From: Filimonas zeae
GTDB lineage: Bacteria > Bacteroidota > Bacteroidia > Chitinophagales > Chitinophagaceae
Direction of reading: 5' to 3'
Assembly (NCBI RefSeq): GCF_014641615.1
Contig: NZ_BMIB01000001.1
Span: 248,769-312,768, forward strand
Length of the DNA: 64,000 bases
Of this stretch, positions 8,770 to 18,478 are shown piece by piece. The notes under the pieces were generated by a model. It saw nothing but the letters and a program-made list of their open reading frames with translations, did no database searches and was not told the DNA's origin. The translations under genes were made by a program, and so were the position numbers. The first letter of the stretch is position 1; every line of letters begins with the position of its first letter.

Positions 8770-8780
8770 GGAAACGTTTG
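8770..8780. promoter_or_regulatory. Candidate LacI-type operator upstream of susC
   Basis: GAAACGTTTGC has the central CG and AACGTT core typical of LacI-family operators. It lies about 120 bp before the first susC, in the 199-bp gap 8702-8900. It resembles the paired sites at 38905-38926, next to the LacI-family gene. Binding is inferred only from similarity of short words. Confidence 0.3.
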
Positions 8781-8900
8781 CGTAGAATTTCGTAGGAAGT
8801 TGTTATAAAATTGCTAACTCTGCAATCGGTTGTTGCTTCTACTCTTATAGCCATATGAGCTGACTGCAAACCAAAACTTTCTAACTTAATCGCTTGTTGT

Positions 8901-11900
8901 ATGAAAAAATCGACCTTGCTTGTCGGGTTTATTCTATTTACGTGTGCGCTATATGCACAAACACGCTCTCTGAAAGGAAAAGTTACCGACGAAAAGAATG
9001 CTCCGCTTCCCGGCGTAAGTGTGGTACTTAAAGGTGGTGGTACTGGTACCCAAACCAATGATTCCGGAGAGTTTACTTTAAAAACTTCAAAAACAGGAAC
9101 GGTAGAGCTGGTGTTCAGTTACACAGGCTACAAAATGATTACTGTACCTACAGACGGTTCAAAAGATGTTTTTGTTAAGCTGGACCGTGAGGCCAACGAT
9201 CTTAACGACATTGTGGTGGTAGGTTACCAGACGGTAAGAAGAAAAGACCTTACTGCCTCTGTATCTTCTGTAGGTGCCAAAGATCTGAAAGACATTCCGG
9301 TGAACTCCGCAGCAGAAGCACTGGCAGGCCGGCTGGCAGGTGTACAGGTAAGCGTATCAGAAGGTGCTCCCGGTGCGGATGTAGATATTTATGTTCGCGG
9401 CCGCAACTCTATTACACAAAGTGGCTCTCCTTTATATGTAGTAGATGGTGTGCAGATGGAAAATGCCCTGAACGTATTATCTCCGCAGGATATTGAGAGT
9501 GTAGACGTATTGAAAGATGCGGCTTCTACCGCTATTTATGGTGCCAGAGGTTCTAACGGTGTGGTGATTATTACCACCAAAGGCGGCAAAAATACAGGTG
9601 GTAAAACCACTGTTACCTATAATGGTTTTGTAGGTATGAACAAGCTGAGTAAAAATCTGGATATGATGGACCCGTATAACTTTGTACTGTATCAGTACGA
9701 AAGGGCGAAGTATACAGAGAATCCTACTGATACCAGCATAGCAGCACAGTACATCAAAAGAATGGACAACTACGATACCATTGCACGTACTTACAGCAAT
9801 TATGTTAATCCTATTGACTGGCAGGATAAAATGATGGGCAGAAATGCGTTGTTTACTTCACACAACATCAGCGTATCGGGCGGTACTGCTACAACACAAT
9901 ATAACCTCAGTACTACTTATAATAAGCAGGAAGGTTTGCTGTTGAATTCTGATTTTACCAGAAAGCTGCTGAACTTCCGCTTTGATCATAAGGCGAGTGA
10001 AAAGGTAAAAGTAGGTTTTAATGTAAGATATAACGATCAGTCTGTTACAGGCGCAGGTACTTCGGATGTAGGCGGGGCAGGTTCTAACAGACTGCGTCAA
10101 TACACCCGTTACCGTCCGCTGGTATTACCCGGCCAGACCGAAGATTTTTACGATGCTACGCTGGATGCTAACAACCCTGGTAATGGCTTAAACCTGCTTA
10201 ACCCCATTCAGTTAATGAATGCGGAGTATCGCAGAAGAAATACAGTAGCGTATAACTTTAACGGTTATGTAAATATCAGTTTAAGCAAAAGGTTATCATT
10301 CAGAAGCACTTTTGGGTATGATGTAAATGCGCCTGAAACAAAGTCGTATGATGATACGCTTACTGCCAATGCCAGAGCCTGGAGTCGTATGCCTATTCTT
10401 ACATGGACCAACGCTACCATTAAAACCATTAACAACTCTAACGTATTCACGTATAGCAATCCTTCGTTGTATAATTCCAAACATGGTTTAGATGTATTGG
10501 CAGGTCAGGAAATTTATGAATATAAATACGCGGTTAAAAGCCAGGAAGTCCGTTATTTTCCTGTAGGCACCAAGCCTGATATTGCGTTTGCCAACCTCAC
10601 GCTGGCAAGCCCTCCATCTGGTTTTGCACAGCCTAAACCTTCCAGTTCGGAGTACACCAACAGGCAATTATCTTTCCTGTCAAGGATTAACTATAATTAC
10701 AATAAAAAATATCTGTTAACCCTTAACTTCCGTGCAGATGGCTCTTCGCTGTTTGGGCCTAACTATTCCAGCGTGGTAGCGCTGTCTGATTCTACCAACA
10801 GAAAGTGGGGGTACTTTACATCCGGTTCGGTTGCCTGGAGAATTTCGCAGGAGAAGTTCTTCCAACCGCTTACGTTTATTAATGATGCCAAAATCCGCTT
10901 TAGTTACGGACAGGCCGGTAATAACCGTATTAACCCCTATGGCTTTACTACCGGTTATGTGGTACCCACCAGTGCCGGCTACGGTTTAAATGATGTACTG
11001 GCTTATACTTTAACGCCGCCCAACCGTTTGGGCAACACCAATATTACCTGGGAAACTACTATTTCACGTAACCTGGGTTTTGATCTGAGCTTTCTGAACA
11101 ACAGGGTTAACCTAACTGTGGATATGTATGTAAATACTACCAACAGGCTGTTGGTAGACAACGCTATCCCTGCTACATCGGGTTATAGTACCCAATATCA
11201 GAACGTAGGCAGCACCCGTAACAAGGGCCTGGAAATTCAGTTGAGTGGTACTGTGATGCGTAAGAAAGATTTTAACTGGAACTCTACCTTCAATATCTCT
11301 TTCAACAGAAACAAAATTACCAGCCTGGGCAACCAGAAACAATTCCTGGCCAACTCCGGCTGGTTCAGCAGCACCGGTAACCCGGCAGATTACCTGCTGA
11401 GAGTAGGTGATGAAGTGGGTTCTATGTATGGTTTACAGGTGGATGGTTTTTACACAGTAGATGATTTTGATGCAACACCTTATACCGGTTCGTATGCTGC
11501 CAACTATCCTAATCTGGGTTATCAGTACACGCTGAAAAAAGGATTACCCAACCCGGCAGCTGTATTGGCTGATTTTGTACAGCCCGGTCAGATTAAATAC
11601 CGCGATGTAAACGGAAGTGGCGCTGTTACCCTGGATAGCGATCGTGTGGTAATTGGCCATGCGCTGCCTAAATTTACCGGTGGTTTTAATCAGCAGTTTA
11701 CCTGGAAGAACTTTGATATGAGTGTGTTTGTAAACTTTGTATATGGCAACAATGTATACAACGCCAACAAGCTGGAGTATTCCAACGCTTATGGTGTAGA
11801 TGCAAACATGCTGGCAACTATGAACGACCGCTGGAGGGTGATTGATGGTAGTGGTAACCTGGTGCAGAAGCAGCCTACGAGCGGCCTTGTAATTGGTGTA

Positions 11901-12245
11901 GCGCCGGAACAGCTGAGGGCTTTGAATGCCAATGCTAAAATATGGACGCCTATCAGAACCACTACGGGCTTCTACCCAAGTTCTTATGCCATTGAAGATG
12001 GTTCATATCTGCGTATCAATAACATAACGCTGGGTTACACCTTACCCAGGAGTATACTGAACAGGGTTAAGCTGGCGTCCGTTCGCTTTTACGGCACCCT
12101 TAATAACGTAGCTACTATTACAGGTTACTCCGGCTACGATCCGGATGTAAGTACCAGAAGAGGCAATCAGCTTACTCCTGGTGTTGACTATGCGGGTTAT
12201 CCGCGCGGCCGCAGTTATATTTTCGGTGTAAACGTATCCTTCTAA
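8901..12245 (+). CDS. SusC/RagA-family TonB-dependent receptor (block A)
   Basis: A 1114-residue outer-membrane receptor that imports oligosaccharides captured by its SusD partner, powered by TonB-ExbBD. The order is: signal peptide (1-19), a carboxypeptidase-D-like regulatory domain (about 22-100), the SusC boundary DIVVVGYQTVRRKDL near 100-115, a plug domain (115-235, with VDVLKDAASTAIYGARGSNGV), then a 22-strand-type barrel ending in aromatic residues (VNVSF). It is 20 bp ahead of its SusD. The downstream CE12-CE8 esterase and deoxysugar genes point to a pectin fragment, possibly rhamnogalacturonan, as ligand. Confidence 0.95.
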   Translation: MKKSTLLVGFILFTCALYAQTRSLKGKVTDEKNAPLPGVSVVLKGGGTGTQTNDSGEFTLKTSKTGTVELVFSYTGYKMITVPTDGSKDVFVKLDREANDLNDIVVVGYQTVRRKDLTASVSSVGAKDLKDIPVNSAAEALAGRLAGVQVSVSEGAPGADVDIYVRGRNSITQSGSPLYVVDGVQMENALNVLSPQDIESVDVLKDAASTAIYGARGSNGVVIITTKGGKNTGGKTTVTYNGFVGMNKLSKNLDMMDPYNFVLYQYERAKYTENPTDTSIAAQYIKRMDNYDTIARTYSNYVNPIDWQDKMMGRNALFTSHNISVSGGTATTQYNLSTTYNKQEGLLLNSDFTRKLLNFRFDHKASEKVKVGFNVRYNDQSVTGAGTSDVGGAGSNRLRQYTRYRPLVLPGQTEDFYDATLDANNPGNGLNLLNPIQLMNAEYRRRNTVAYNFNGYVNISLSKRLSFRSTFGYDVNAPETKSYDDTLTANARAWSRMPILTWTNATIKTINNSNVFTYSNPSLYNSKHGLDVLAGQEIYEYKYAVKSQEVRYFPVGTKPDIAFANLTLASPPSGFAQPKPSSSEYTNRQLSFLSRINYNYNKKYLLTLNFRADGSSLFGPNYSSVVALSDSTNRKWGYFTSGSVAWRISQEKFFQPLTFINDAKIRFSYGQAGNNRINPYGFTTGYVVPTSAGYGLNDVLAYTLTPPNRLGNTNITWETTISRNLGFDLSFLNNRVNLTVDMYVNTTNRLLVDNAIPATSGYSTQYQNVGSTRNKGLEIQLSGTVMRKKDFNWNSTFNISFNRNKITSLGNQKQFLANSGWFSSTGNPADYLLRVGDEVGSMYGLQVDGFYTVDDFDATPYTGSYAANYPNLGYQYTLKKGLPNPAAVLADFVQPGQIKYRDVNGSGAVTLDSDRVVIGHALPKFTGGFNQQFTWKNFDMSVFVNFVYGNNVYNANKLEYSNAYGVDANMLATMNDRWRVIDGSGNLVQKQPTSGLVIGVAPEQLRALNANAKIWTPIRTTTGFYPSSYAIEDGSYLRINNITLGYTLPRSILNRVKLASVRFYGTLNNVATITGYSGYDPDVSTRRGNQLTPGVDYAGYPRGRSYIFGVNVSF

Positions 12246-12265
12246 CTTGTTCAAATTGCCAGAAA

Positions 12266-14194
12266 ATGAAAAAGATTCAATTCTCCATAAAAAATTGCCT
12301 GGTACTGCTGGTTGCAGCAGGCCTGCTTACCACCTCCTGTAAAAAATATTTATCACCCGAGCCGCTGTCCACCTTTGACCCCAGTGTAGCTTTTGGCAGC
12401 ATGGTAAATGCAAAAGCATCTTTAATGGGCGCTTATCTGTCGCTGGCGGGTGATTATGGTTACGGTATCCGTGCCAGTGTGTATTACCCGTATGATACAG
12501 ATGAAATACTGGGAGGCGGTGCAGGGCGCGATCAGTCGCGCCACCAGATTGCGCACTATCTGCTGGCAGCTGGTAATGCAGATATTGTTAACTCGTTTAA
12601 CCAGTTTTATGTAGGTATAGAACGGGCCAATCAGTGTATTTACTATATTCCCCGCATGCCGGAGTACAATGGTGGAGGCACTGCCGACAAAGCAGAGTTG
12701 CGTAGAATGCTGGGAGAAGCACTGGTTTTGCGTGCCCAGTATTATTATGAAATTGTAAGAAACTGGGGTGATGTGCCTGCGCAGTGGTTCCCTTCTGCTA
12801 TTACGCCCAACCTGTTTATTGACCGGACTGACAGGGATACTATTTATGGCCGCATATTAGGCGACCTGGCAGAAGCTAAAGGCCTGATGCCCTGGCGTAC
12901 TGCCGCAGCAGCAGATGAACGCTTTACCAAAGGTGCGGCTATGGCGTTACGTGCAAAGGTGGCCCTGGCGCGCGGTGGATACTCTTTACGCATGAACGGT
13001 AATATGGAGCGCCGCCCCGATTACCTGGACTATTATAAAATTGCGCGCGACGAGTGTGCAGAGCTGATGAGCAACCGCAGTCAGCACACGTTGCTGCCTA
13101 GTTATGTAAGCATCTGGAAAGATTATATTGATGCTCATAAGGCTACCGATGCAGCCGGCGAGATTATTATGCAGGCCGCTATGGCCAACGGTACTGCCAG
13201 CGACAGTAAGCTGGGTATTCAGAATGGTACCAGAATTAACGGGGTAGGTGGTGCGTTAGGACAGGTATTACCCACCTTCTTTTACCAGTTTGATTCCACC
13301 GATGTACGCCGGGATATTACCTGTGTACCTTTTGAAATAATACAGGATGTATATGGCAAAGGACGTGCGAGTAATGGTATTTATGATGGTAAGTTTCGCA
13401 GAGACTGGGTTACCAACCCAAGCTTCTACTTCAGCTCCGGTGTAACTACCGGTACCGTACCTGTTACACTTACCGGTGCTTCCAACTCTTCTTTACAGAA
13501 TATGCAGATAAACTGGCCTTTGATACGGTTTGCAGATGTGTTGCTGATGTATGCGGAGGCAGTGAACGAAATTAATGGTGCGCCTGATGCAGATGCTATT
13601 GCAGCATGGCGCGAGGTGAGTCTGCGCGGGCATGGCGGTAACGCTGCCCTGCTGCCTGCGGTACCTGGTGATAAAGAAGGCTTTTTTAAACTGCTGGTAA
13701 GAGAGCGTTTACTGGAGTTTGGTGGCGAAGGCATTCGTAAGTATGATCTGATTCGCTGGAATATGCTGGGTAAAGCACTGAGCGAAACCAAAAGCAACCT
13801 GGCAGCACTGGCAGCCGGTACAGCTATGACGGCGCCTACTTATATGGCAGCGCCTCCGGCTTATACTTTAACAGGTGCTCTGCCGCAGTATATGTATTAC
13901 TATACATATCGCAGGGTTGCAGGAGACAGTGCAGTACAGGCTTCCAGGCTCTGGGCTCATTCTTTCTACAAACCCACTCCTTCCCCTGTTCCTAAAGATT
14001 CAACGGTGGCAGGCTTTCCCACCTTTACTAATAGCAACCGGGTTAACTGGACTAAAACTGCCAATCTTACTACCAGCTTTGTAGATTATTTAGGAGCAGG
14101 TTTTGTTACTGGTAAGAGTGAGTTGTTCCCCATACCTACAGCTACGCTGGATGCGAATCCTGCTTTGCAAAACAAAAACAATCCTGGTTATTAA
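12266..14194 (+). CDS. SusD/RagB-family glycan-binding lipoprotein (block A)
   Basis: A 642-residue surface lipoprotein that caps the SusC barrel and binds glycan. The lipobox is LLTTSC (Cys 25 region), the SusD-like N-terminal helices (TPR-type) lie around 40-230, and the RagB C-terminal segment contains the conserved LLVRERLLEFGGEGIRKYDL motif. Length is at the long end for SusD, with extra sequence near the C-terminus. It starts 20 bp after susC and is followed by a strong terminator-like hairpin, which may reduce expression of the esterase downstream. Confidence 0.95.
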   Translation: MKKIQFSIKNCLVLLVAAGLLTTSCKKYLSPEPLSTFDPSVAFGSMVNAKASLMGAYLSLAGDYGYGIRASVYYPYDTDEILGGGAGRDQSRHQIAHYLLAAGNADIVNSFNQFYVGIERANQCIYYIPRMPEYNGGGTADKAELRRMLGEALVLRAQYYYEIVRNWGDVPAQWFPSAITPNLFIDRTDRDTIYGRILGDLAEAKGLMPWRTAAAADERFTKGAAMALRAKVALARGGYSLRMNGNMERRPDYLDYYKIARDECAELMSNRSQHTLLPSYVSIWKDYIDAHKATDAAGEIIMQAAMANGTASDSKLGIQNGTRINGVGGALGQVLPTFFYQFDSTDVRRDITCVPFEIIQDVYGKGRASNGIYDGKFRRDWVTNPSFYFSSGVTTGTVPVTLTGASNSSLQNMQINWPLIRFADVLLMYAEAVNEINGAPDADAIAAWREVSLRGHGGNAALLPAVPGDKEGFFKLLVRERLLEFGGEGIRKYDLIRWNMLGKALSETKSNLAALAAGTAMTAPTYMAAPPAYTLTGALPQYMYYYTYRRVAGDSAVQASRLWAHSFYKPTPSPVPKDSTVAGFPTFTNSNRVNWTKTANLTTSFVDYLGAGFVTGKSELFPIPTATLDANPALQNKNNPGY

Positions 14195-14224
14195 ACCGGA
14201 TGTTTCTGAAGCTGTCAATATATC

Positions 14225-14260
14225 ACATCGCCGGGCTGTTATTGCCCGGCGATGTATTTT
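14225..14260 (+). terminator. Strong stem-loop after susD
   Basis: A perfect 12-bp GC-rich stem (14225-14236 with 14244-14255) with a 7-nt loop is followed by ATTTT. It lies between susD and the esterase gene that starts 22 bp later, so it may be a full terminator or a partial one that lowers downstream expression. Confidence 0.8.
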
Positions 14261-14277
14261 AATATAAATCTCACTAT

Positions 14278-15921
14278 ATGCAGATTGGTATTTCAAAGAA
14301 ATGGATGGGGGTATTACTGTTGGCGCTTTGCGCGTTTGCGCTGCCGCCAAAACAGAAGATAAGACTGTGGATGATTGGCGATTCTACGATGGCCAATAAA
14401 CAACCGAAAGCGTATCCTGAAACGGGATGGGGTATGGCATTGGGACAGTTTTTTGATGAAACAGTAGAAGTGCATAACCATGCGCAGAATGGCCGCAGTA
14501 CGCTTTCGTTTATCAATGAAAAACGCTGGCAGGCGGTGCTGGATAGCATGCAGGAAGGAGATTATGTGTTTATTGAGTTTGGCCATAACGATGAAAAGAT
14601 AGACAAGCCCGGTGTGGGAGTAACCCCGGCGGATTATGGTATAAACCTCAGCCGTTTTGTACAGGAGGCCAGGGCTAAAAAAGCCATACCGGTATTGCTT
14701 ACCCCTATTATGCGCCGCAGCTATAAAGAAGGTGTGCTGTTTGATTCACATGGGGCTTATCCGCCTGTAGTGAGAAGAGTGGCAGACAGTCTGCGGGTGC
14801 CGCTGATTGATATGCACCTGAAAAGCGAAGCACTGATTAACGGTATGGGAGAGGAAGGCGCCAAAAAGCTGTTTAACTATGTGGAGCCTGGCGATAAAAA
14901 CTATCCCAACGGTAAAAAAGATGATACGCATTTCAGTGTGTTTGGTGCTACCGCCATGGCAGAGCTGGCCGTACAGGGAATGAAAGAGTTAAAGCTGGAC
15001 CTGGTAAAAAGGCTGGTGAAAAAGAAGTATGATTTTGTGGTGGCAAAGGATGGTAGCGGCCAGTTTTCTACCGTACAGGAAGCGATTAATGCTGTGCCGG
15101 ATATGCGTAAAAGCGAAACGGTAATTTTTATTAAAAACGGCGTGTATAAAGAAAAGCTGGTGCTGGCAGAAAGTAAGAATATGGTAACGCTGATAGGGGA
15201 AAGTACAGACAGTACTATTATTACCAATGATGACTATGCCGGTAAAAAGAATATACTGGGTGAACCCATGGGTACTTCCGGTTCCTCCGGCTTTTATATT
15301 TACGGCAAAGATTTTACCGCCAGCAATATCACCTTTCAAAATTCAGCCGGTCCGGTAGGGCAGGCGGTAGCGGTGTTTGTGGCGGGAGACAGGGCGCGGT
15401 TTAACAACTGCCGCTTCCTGGGCTTTCAGGATACCTTGTATACCTATGGCATAGAAAGCAGGCAATACTATAATCACTGTTATATAGAGGGTACGGTAGA
15501 TTTTATTTTTGGCTCCTCTACCGCGGTGTTTGATTACTGTACCCTGTACTGCAAAAAGGGCGGCTATATTACGGCAGCCTCTACGCCGCAACAAAAGCCT
15601 TATGGTTATGTATTCAGGCATTGCACCATTACCGGCAGCGCAGGTGCAGGTACCTATTTGCTGGGGCGGCCGTGGCGGCCTTATGCCAGAACAGTGTTTC
15701 TGGAATGTAACATAGGTAACCAGGTAAAAGCGGCCGGATGGGATAACTGGGGCAAGGCCGAAAACGAAAAAACAGCGTACTATGCTGAATTCCGGAATAC
15801 GGGTGAAGGGGCAGCCACCGCGCAGCGGGTTGCCTGGAGCCATCAGCTTACCGATGCAGAAGCAAAATTGTATTCTTTGAGCAATATTTTTGGCGATTGG
15901 GTGGTGGAAAATGCCAATTAG
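14278..15921 (+). CDS. Bifunctional pectin esterase: CE12-like plus CE8
   Basis: A 547-residue secreted protein joining two pectin esterases. Residues 1-23 are a signal peptide. Residues 27-240 form an SGNH/GDSL domain of the rhamnogalacturonan acetylesterase (CE12) type: nucleophile Ser in GDSTMA, then QNGRST, GHND and the Asp-x-x-His pair in DDTHFS. Residues 250-545 form a CE8 pectin methylesterase: GQAVAV, the acid Asp in FQDTLY, the nucleophile Asp in VDFIFG and the Arg in LLGRPW are all present. It would remove acetyl and methyl groups from pectin so that hydrolases and lyases can act. The hairpin just upstream may set its level relative to susCD. Confidence 0.92.
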   Translation: MQIGISKKWMGVLLLALCAFALPPKQKIRLWMIGDSTMANKQPKAYPETGWGMALGQFFDETVEVHNHAQNGRSTLSFINEKRWQAVLDSMQEGDYVFIEFGHNDEKIDKPGVGVTPADYGINLSRFVQEARAKKAIPVLLTPIMRRSYKEGVLFDSHGAYPPVVRRVADSLRVPLIDMHLKSEALINGMGEEGAKKLFNYVEPGDKNYPNGKKDDTHFSVFGATAMAELAVQGMKELKLDLVKRLVKKKYDFVVAKDGSGQFSTVQEAINAVPDMRKSETVIFIKNGVYKEKLVLAESKNMVTLIGESTDSTIITNDDYAGKKNILGEPMGTSGSSGFYIYGKDFTASNITFQNSAGPVGQAVAVFVAGDRARFNNCRFLGFQDTLYTYGIESRQYYNHCYIEGTVDFIFGSSTAVFDYCTLYCKKGGYITAASTPQQKPYGYVFRHCTITGSAGAGTYLLGRPWRPYARTVFLECNIGNQVKAAGWDNWGKAENEKTAYYAEFRNTGEGAATAQRVAWSHQLTDAEAKLYSLSNIFGDWVVENAN

Positions 15922-15979
15922 GTTGAATAACTGGTTAATCTGCTTTGAATAGCCATGCGGCTTTCTCTGTTAATTTGTG

Positions 15980-16008
15980 AGCCTTTACTGCGTAAAGGCT
16001 TTATTTTT
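15980..16008 (+). terminator. Intrinsic terminator after CE12-CE8 gene
   Basis: AGCCTTTAC (15980-15988) pairs perfectly with GTAAAGGCT (15992-16000) across a 3-nt loop, followed by TTATTTTT. It separates the esterase from the fucP operon. Confidence 0.75.
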
Positions 16009-16023
16009 AGGGATATCATCCCT
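16009..16023. promoter_or_regulatory. 15-bp dyad just upstream of fucP-like gene
   Basis: AGGGAT-ATC-ATCCCT is a perfect dyad ending 18 bp before the fucP start codon. It could be an operator for the deoxysugar operon or a second small hairpin. No regulator gene lies in that operon, so its binder is unknown. Confidence 0.3.
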
Positions 16024-16041
16024 ATTTTATAACATTGCTAT

Positions 16042-17316
16042 ATGAATAATAAAAAGAACCAATACCTCTTCCCCCTGATACTGATTACCTCCCTGTTTTT
16101 TCTGTGGGGAATAGCACACAAATTCAATCCTATTCTGATACCGCATTTGAAAAGAGCTTGTCAGCTGAACGATTTTCAGTCTTCCTTAATTGACTCTGCT
16201 TTTTTTATTGCTTACTTTCTGATAGCCATTCCTGCTTCGCGTATTATGCAGAAGATTGGGTATAAGGGGGGCATTATCATTGGGCTGTTGCTGTTTGCCA
16301 GTGGCGCCTTTTTGTTTTATCCTGCAGCGGCATGGCGTAGCTACAGCTTTTTTCTGTTTGCGCTGTTTGTAATTGCCAGCGGTTTAACGTTTCTGGAAAC
16401 TGCTGCCAACCCCTATGTAAACGAACTGGGCGATCCGGCTGGCGCTACCACCCGTATCAACTTTGCCCAATCGTTTAACGGACTTGCACAGTTTGTGGCT
16501 CCCTTTCTGGGCGGCCTTTTTATATTAACCGGTAACCATTTAACCGATGCGCAAATGAAGGCCATGCCACCGGCAGAACTGGATGCGTATTTAACCCGGG
16601 AAGCCTCTACCGTTCAGGTGCCTTACCTGATAATAGGCTTTGTGGTGTTGCTGGTGGCTATTTTGTTATGGAGAACCAAACTGCCGGAAATTAATGAGGA
16701 AGCAGATGCAGACCTGGAGGTAAAAGGTTCTATTCTGAAAGAGAAAAACCTGGTGTTTAGTGTAGTTGCGCAGTTTTTTTACGTGGGTGCGGAAGTGGGC
16801 GTTTCCAGCTTCTTTATCCGTTATGCAGGTTATACCAATGGTATTGAAGAAAAGGCCGCCGCACACCTGCTGGCTGGAGCATTGGTAGGCTTTATGGCCG
16901 GCCGCTTTATAGGTACCTTTCTGATGAGTTATGTTAAACCTTATGTATTACTGGCTATTTACAGTGTTGCCAATGTGGCTTTGCTGATAGTGGCATTTAC
17001 TGTAGGCGGTAAAATGGGGTTATATGCGCTGATGGGTGTACAGTTCTTTATGTCAATCATGTTCCCCACCATATTCTCACTGGGTATACGTGGGCTGGGT
17101 AATAAGCGCAAACAAGGTGCTTCGCTGATTATTATGGCTATTGTGGGCGGCGCAGTCATTCCTGCAGTAATGGCGCAGGTATCAGATGCCAATAATGGAA
17201 ATATTCAGCTGGCTTATAGCATTCCTGTAATCAGCTTTATTGTAATACTGTTGTTTGCTTTAAGTCAGGCTAAAATTAAAACGGCTGACGAAGGCAAGGT
17301 GCAAATGGCGCATTAA
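16042..17316 (+). CDS. fucP: FucP-like deoxyhexose:H+ symporter
   Basis: A 424-residue, 12-helix major facilitator of the FucP family. The N-terminus (LFFLWGIAHKFNPILIPHLKRACQL) and the FLETAANPYVNELG segment are characteristic of L-fucose permeases. It would import L-fucose or a related sugar across the inner membrane with a proton. It heads a tight run of seven plus-strand genes for deoxysugar oxidation. FucP relatives in Bacteroidota also carry other sugars, so L-rhamnose, more abundant in pectin, is a possible substrate. A terminator and a dyad lie upstream, implying its own promoter. Confidence 0.85.
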   Translation: MNNKKNQYLFPLILITSLFFLWGIAHKFNPILIPHLKRACQLNDFQSSLIDSAFFIAYFLIAIPASRIMQKIGYKGGIIIGLLLFASGAFLFYPAAAWRSYSFFLFALFVIASGLTFLETAANPYVNELGDPAGATTRINFAQSFNGLAQFVAPFLGGLFILTGNHLTDAQMKAMPPAELDAYLTREASTVQVPYLIIGFVVLLVAILLWRTKLPEINEEADADLEVKGSILKEKNLVFSVVAQFFYVGAEVGVSSFFIRYAGYTNGIEEKAAAHLLAGALVGFMAGRFIGTFLMSYVKPYVLLAIYSVANVALLIVAFTVGGKMGLYALMGVQFFMSIMFPTIFSLGIRGLGNKRKQGASLIIMAIVGGAVIPAVMAQVSDANNGNIQLAYSIPVISFIVILLFALSQAKIKTADEGKVQMAH

Positions 17317-17322
17317 TATACT

Positions 17323-17667
17323 ATGCAGAAACATTGTCTGGCGCTGGACCTGGTAGATGATCCGGTGCTGATTGCAGAATACGATGCCTGGCATAAGGCA
17401 GTGTGGCCGGAAGTACTGGAAAGTATTACGGCGGCGGGTATAACGGAAATGGAAATATACCGTGCTGGTAACCGCTTGTTTATGATAATGACAGTGGCGG
17501 ATGATTTTGATGCAGCAAAAAAAGCGGAGGCAGATGCTGCCAATGCGAAAGTGCAGGAGTGGGAGGCGCTGATGTGGAAATACCAGCAGGCAATACCGGT
17601 GGCAAAGCCGGGAGAGAAATGGGTTACTATGCAGCAGATTTTTTCGCTGGCAGTACAACGGAAATAA
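17323..17667 (+). CDS. L-rhamnose/L-fucose mutarotase (RhaM family)
   Basis: A 114-residue dimeric alpha-beta-barrel-type mutarotase of the RhaM (DUF718) family, which interconverts the anomers of L-rhamnose or L-fucose. The N-terminal LDLVDDPVLIAEYDAWHKAVWPEV with its catalytic His, and the EIYRAGNRLFMIM and W-x-x-x-M segments are typical. It lies 6 bp after the permease gene, so it probably supplies the anomer used by the downstream dehydrogenase. RhaM-like proteins in the Campylobacter jejuni fucose locus show that the family is not restricted to rhamnose. Confidence 0.85.
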   Translation: MQKHCLALDLVDDPVLIAEYDAWHKAVWPEVLESITAAGITEMEIYRAGNRLFMIMTVADDFDAAKKAEADAANAKVQEWEALMWKYQQAIPVAKPGEKWVTMQQIFSLAVQRK

Positions 17668-17688
17668 CAACGATATAAAAAGCGAGAT

Positions 17689-18465
17689 ATGGCAGGAACC
17701 ATTTTCAGTTTACACAACAAGGTAGCGGCGGTTACCGGAGGCGGAAGCGGAATAGGAAAGGCGGTTGCTTTATTGTTTGCAGCCCAGGGCGCGCATGTGC
17801 ACGTACTGGACCTGAATGAGGAGAACGCAGCGGCAGTGGTAGCAGAAATTACAGCAGCGGGTGGCCAGGCAACCGGGCATGTAGTGAATGTAACAAAGCA
17901 GAAAGAGGTGATTGCGGTGTTTGAGAAAATTGCCACGCCACATATACTGGTAAACAGTGCCGGTGTATCGCACATTGGTAAACTGGAAAATACGCCGGAA
18001 GAAGACTTTGACCGTATTTATGAGGTAAATGTAAAGGGTACTTATAACTGCCTGTATGCAGCGGTACCGCTGATGAAAAAAGCAGGTGGGGGTGCTATTC
18101 TGAATATGGCTTCTATTGCAGCGGCGGTAGGTATACCCGATCGCTTTGCTTACTCTATGAGCAAGGGAGCGGTGTATGCTATGACACTTTCGCTGGCCAA
18201 AGATTATATTAAAGATGGCATCCGTTGTAACTCTATTTCTCCGGCAAGGGTACATACACCGTTTGTAGATGGTTTTCTGGCTAAAAACTATCCGGGTAAG
18301 GAGCAGGAAATGTTTGAAAAATTATCGCAGACGCAGCCTATTGGCAGAATGGCAAAGCCGGTTGAAATAGCTGGTTTAATTCTATACCTGTGTTCTGATG
18401 AGGCTTCTTTTATTACGGGATGTGATTACCCTATTGATGGTGGATTTATTAAACTGAACAATTAA
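17689..18465 (+). CDS. SDR oxidoreductase, probable 2-keto-3-deoxy-L-fuconate/rhamnonate dehydrogenase
   Basis: A 258-residue short-chain dehydrogenase with the cofactor motif TGGGSGIGKA, NSAG, and an intact Ser/Tyr-x-x-x-Lys set (NMASIAA, YSMSK). Asp at the end of beta-2 (LDLNEEN) suggests NAD preference. By position next to an FAH-family hydrolase and a lactonase, it most likely oxidises the 4-hydroxyl of 2-keto-3-deoxy-L-fuconate or -rhamnonate to the 2,4-diketo acid. The general SDR assignment is certain; the substrate is inferred from context. Confidence 0.8.
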   Translation: MAGTIFSLHNKVAAVTGGGSGIGKAVALLFAAQGAHVHVLDLNEENAAAVVAEITAAGGQATGHVVNVTKQKEVIAVFEKIATPHILVNSAGVSHIGKLENTPEEDFDRIYEVNVKGTYNCLYAAVPLMKKAGGGAILNMASIAAAVGIPDRFAYSMSKGAVYAMTLSLAKDYIKDGIRCNSISPARVHTPFVDGFLAKNYPGKEQEMFEKLSQTQPIGRMAKPVEIAGLILYLCSDEASFITGCDYPIDGGFIKLNN

Positions 18466-18478
18466 AAGCGATAGATAC

